From positions 1 to 5,541 of the forward strand of contig JBQCIO010000151.1 of NCBI GenBank assembly GCA_051953655.1: a stretch of DNA of 5,541 nucleotides, read 5' to 3'. Numbering within the stretch: the first letter of the stretch is position 1; the number at the start of each line of letters is the position of its first letter. The position numbers were made by a program, and so were the translations under genes. Positions 4,437 to 5,541 of this stretch are shown in pieces. The notes beneath the pieces are model-generated. The model saw only the letters and a program-made list of their open reading frames with translations. It had not been told where the DNA came from and ran no database searches. The DNA comes from JBQCHF01 sp051953655. Lineage in GTDB: Bacteria; Actinomycetota; Actinomycetes; Motilibacterales; Motilibacteraceae.

Positions 4437-5402
4437 TCAGCCGGAGCCGCCCGCCCAGGGCAGGAGAGGGACGGTGGTGCCCGTGCCGTGCACCCGGTCG
4501 CGCACGTCGTGCAGCATCGCCTCGAACTGGCGGTGCACCGAGGCCCAGCCGACCCCGAGGCGGAGGTCGGCGGGGTCCCAGTCCCGGTAGCTCGCGGCGG
4601 CCGCCAGGACGTCGGAGCGGACCGCCGGGTCGACCGGGGCGAGCCACCGGGCCGACGGCGAGGGCATGGACCACCAGACCCGGGACACCGCGAACAGGGC
4701 CCGGTGCACGACCCCCGCCGCGGCCAGCCGATCGAGCGCGATCCCGTCGTCGAGGTGGTCGGGCTGCCGCTCGGCCGCGTAGGACATCGTGACGAAGGTG
4801 GCCGTCGGGAATCGCCGGGCCAGGGTGCGGATGACCGACTCGGCCTCGGCCACCGTGGTGCGTGGCCCGCCGTCGGAGTCGGGGGCGTCGAGGTGGGCCA
4901 GCACGACGTCGCCCGGGGCCACCCCCAGGCGGCGCGCCGCCGCCCGGGTCTCCTGGGTCCGGGCGAGGGCCAGCACCTGACGGGTCAGGGCCGGAGCCTG
5001 CTGCCCCGCCGACGCCGCCGACGCCATCGCGGGGTCGAGATGGCGCAGGACGCCGGCTGCGCGGACGGGGTCCTGCGCCGCCCATGCGTCCCACCGCACG
5101 GCCTCCCGCGGGAAGGCGCTCGTCGTCCACCCGTCGGTCATCACCACGAGGACGCAGCGGACGCCGCGCTGCTCGGCCTCCGCCATGAGCACCCCCATGC
5201 TGAGCGTCTCGTCGTCGGGGTGCGGGCTCAGCACGACGAGCGTGGGCCTTCGGTCCGTCCCGGCCGCCGGCAGGACGCCGAGCGGGCGCCACTGCCAGCC
5301 CTGGCTTCCTTCGTCCGGTCGGCTGGTCAGCCCCCGCCCGGGCGCCACGAGGGGGCTCACGGCGACGACCGGCCGAGCCGCCGTGAGCCGGCTCGACCGC
5401 AT
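4437..5402 (-). CDS. PIG-L/LmbE family deacetylase, about 321 aa
   Basis: PIG-L family enzymes are metal-dependent (usually zinc) N-deacetylases of N-acetylglucosaminyl-type substrates, for example MshB and mycothiol amidase in actinobacteria. Numbered from ATG 5402, the hallmark SPHPDDETLSMG is at 59-70 with the metal-binding His and Asp and the catalytic-base Asp. RTQETRAAARRLGV (about 148-161) is the usual mid-domain helix, and QPDHLDDG (213-220) supplies the distal metal His. The context does not give the substrate, and I would not call it MshB. The N-terminus is uncertain: about 60 residues precede HPDDE against about 12 in MshB. Those codons include several CGA/GGA/GAA/AGG unlike the rest, no ribosome-binding site is visible, and the frame stays open to 5528. 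GTG 5360 or GTG 5348 are possible shorter starts. The gene converges on glnA and shares its terminator. Confidence 0.82.
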   Translation of the reverse strand: MRSSRLTAARPVVAVSPLVAPGRGLTSRPDEGSQGWQWRPLGVLPAAGTDRRPTLVVLSPHPDDETLSMGVLMAEAEQRGVRCVLVVMTDGWTTSAFPREAVRWDAWAAQDPVRAAGVLRHLDPAMASAASAGQQAPALTRQVLALARTQETRAAARRLGVAPGDVVLAHLDAPDSDGGPRTTVAEAESVIRTLARRFPTATFVTMSYAAERQPDHLDDGIALDRLAAAGVVHRALFAVSRVWWSMPSPSARWLAPVDPAVRSDVLAAAASYRDWDPADLRLGVGWASVHRQFEAMLHDVRDRVHGTGTTVPLLPWAGGSG

Positions 5403-5541
5403 GACGGAGGAGCTCGCCGCTCCCGCGCCGAGCACGGTCGCCACGATCGAGCCGATCGACAGCCGGCCCGCGAGCAGCCACACGCAGCCGCAGTTCGAGG
5501 AGATGGTCGAGGAGGCCAAGGAGGCCATCCGGGCGGGCGAG
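5401..5541 (+). CDS. 5' end of an unidentified gene running off the window (partial)
   Basis: From ATG 5401 a frame stays open to the window edge. It encodes 47 residues: a disordered Ala/Pro/Ser-rich start, then QFEEMVEEAKEAIRAGE, an amphipathic charged helix that looks like real protein. First codon positions are strongly purine-rich, as in true genes, whereas the opposing minus frame is not. Third positions coincide in the two frames and so cannot discriminate. The helix resembles the segment leading into the chorismate-binding core of anthranilate/isochorismate synthases (often ending IRAGD-FQVVLS), but 17 residues are too few to name a family. No ribosome-binding site or TANNNT element is seen, and GTG 5383 is an alternative start. 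The ATG overlaps the candidate PIG-L ATG (5400-5402), so at least one of the two starts is probably wrong. Confidence 0.4.
   Translation, partial: MTEELAAPAPSTVATIEPIDSRPASSHTQPQFEEMVEEAKEAIRAGE

Noticed and set aside
1..5541. CRISPR arrays, tRNA or rRNA genes, transposases, phage genes
   Set aside because: None seen on either strand. The repeats at 1312-1416 lack the regular repeat-spacer unit of a CRISPR array, and no insertion-sequence protein is present.

Overview
The window is very GC-rich and strongly G/C-biased at third codon positions. Together with a glnA-type glutamine synthetase, a DUF4191 membrane protein and GlnR-type operators, this indicates a high-GC actinobacterium. I infer something like the Geodermatophilaceae/Frankia-related lineages, but the sequence alone does not settle the family. 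In Mycobacterium tuberculosis the order is lipB - lipA - DUF4191 protein (Rv2219) - RDD protein (Rv2219A) - glnA1. This window carries a rearranged version of that conserved neighbourhood.

Layout: 2-106 (+) is the tail of an unidentified upstream gene, which by synteny could be lipA. 227-547 (+) is a probable small hypothetical protein. 591-1301 (+) is a DUF4191 two-TM membrane protein with a leaderless-type start. 1302-1443 is a convergent intergenic region packed with repeats: an 11-bp direct repeat, a 42-bp nearly perfect palindrome and a second tight hairpin. 1444-1998 (-) is a small heat shock protein (Hsp20/alpha-crystallin). 2203-2715 (-) is an RDD-family membrane protein, also with a leaderless-type start. 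2716-2932 is a divergent control region with two tandem GlnR-type boxes on a 22-bp period, a TANNNT -10 element and a small leader hairpin. 2933-4357 (+) is glnA, complete and with all catalytic motifs plus the adenylylation tyrosine. 4361-4428 holds two tandem hairpins, the second an 18-bp stem, between convergent genes. 4437-about 5402 (-) is a PIG-L/LmbE-family deacetylase. 5401-5541 (+) is probably the start of a further gene that leaves the window.

Functionally, the centre of the window is nitrogen assimilation: glutamine synthetase I, apparently under direct GlnR control and with an adenylylation site. The flanking DUF4191 and RDD membrane proteins are conserved neighbours whose role is not established. 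The Hsp20 gene looks inserted between them. I do not see a clear new multi-gene system. The most unusual non-coding object is the palindrome at 1356-1397. The clearest regulatory object is the GlnR double box upstream of glnA.
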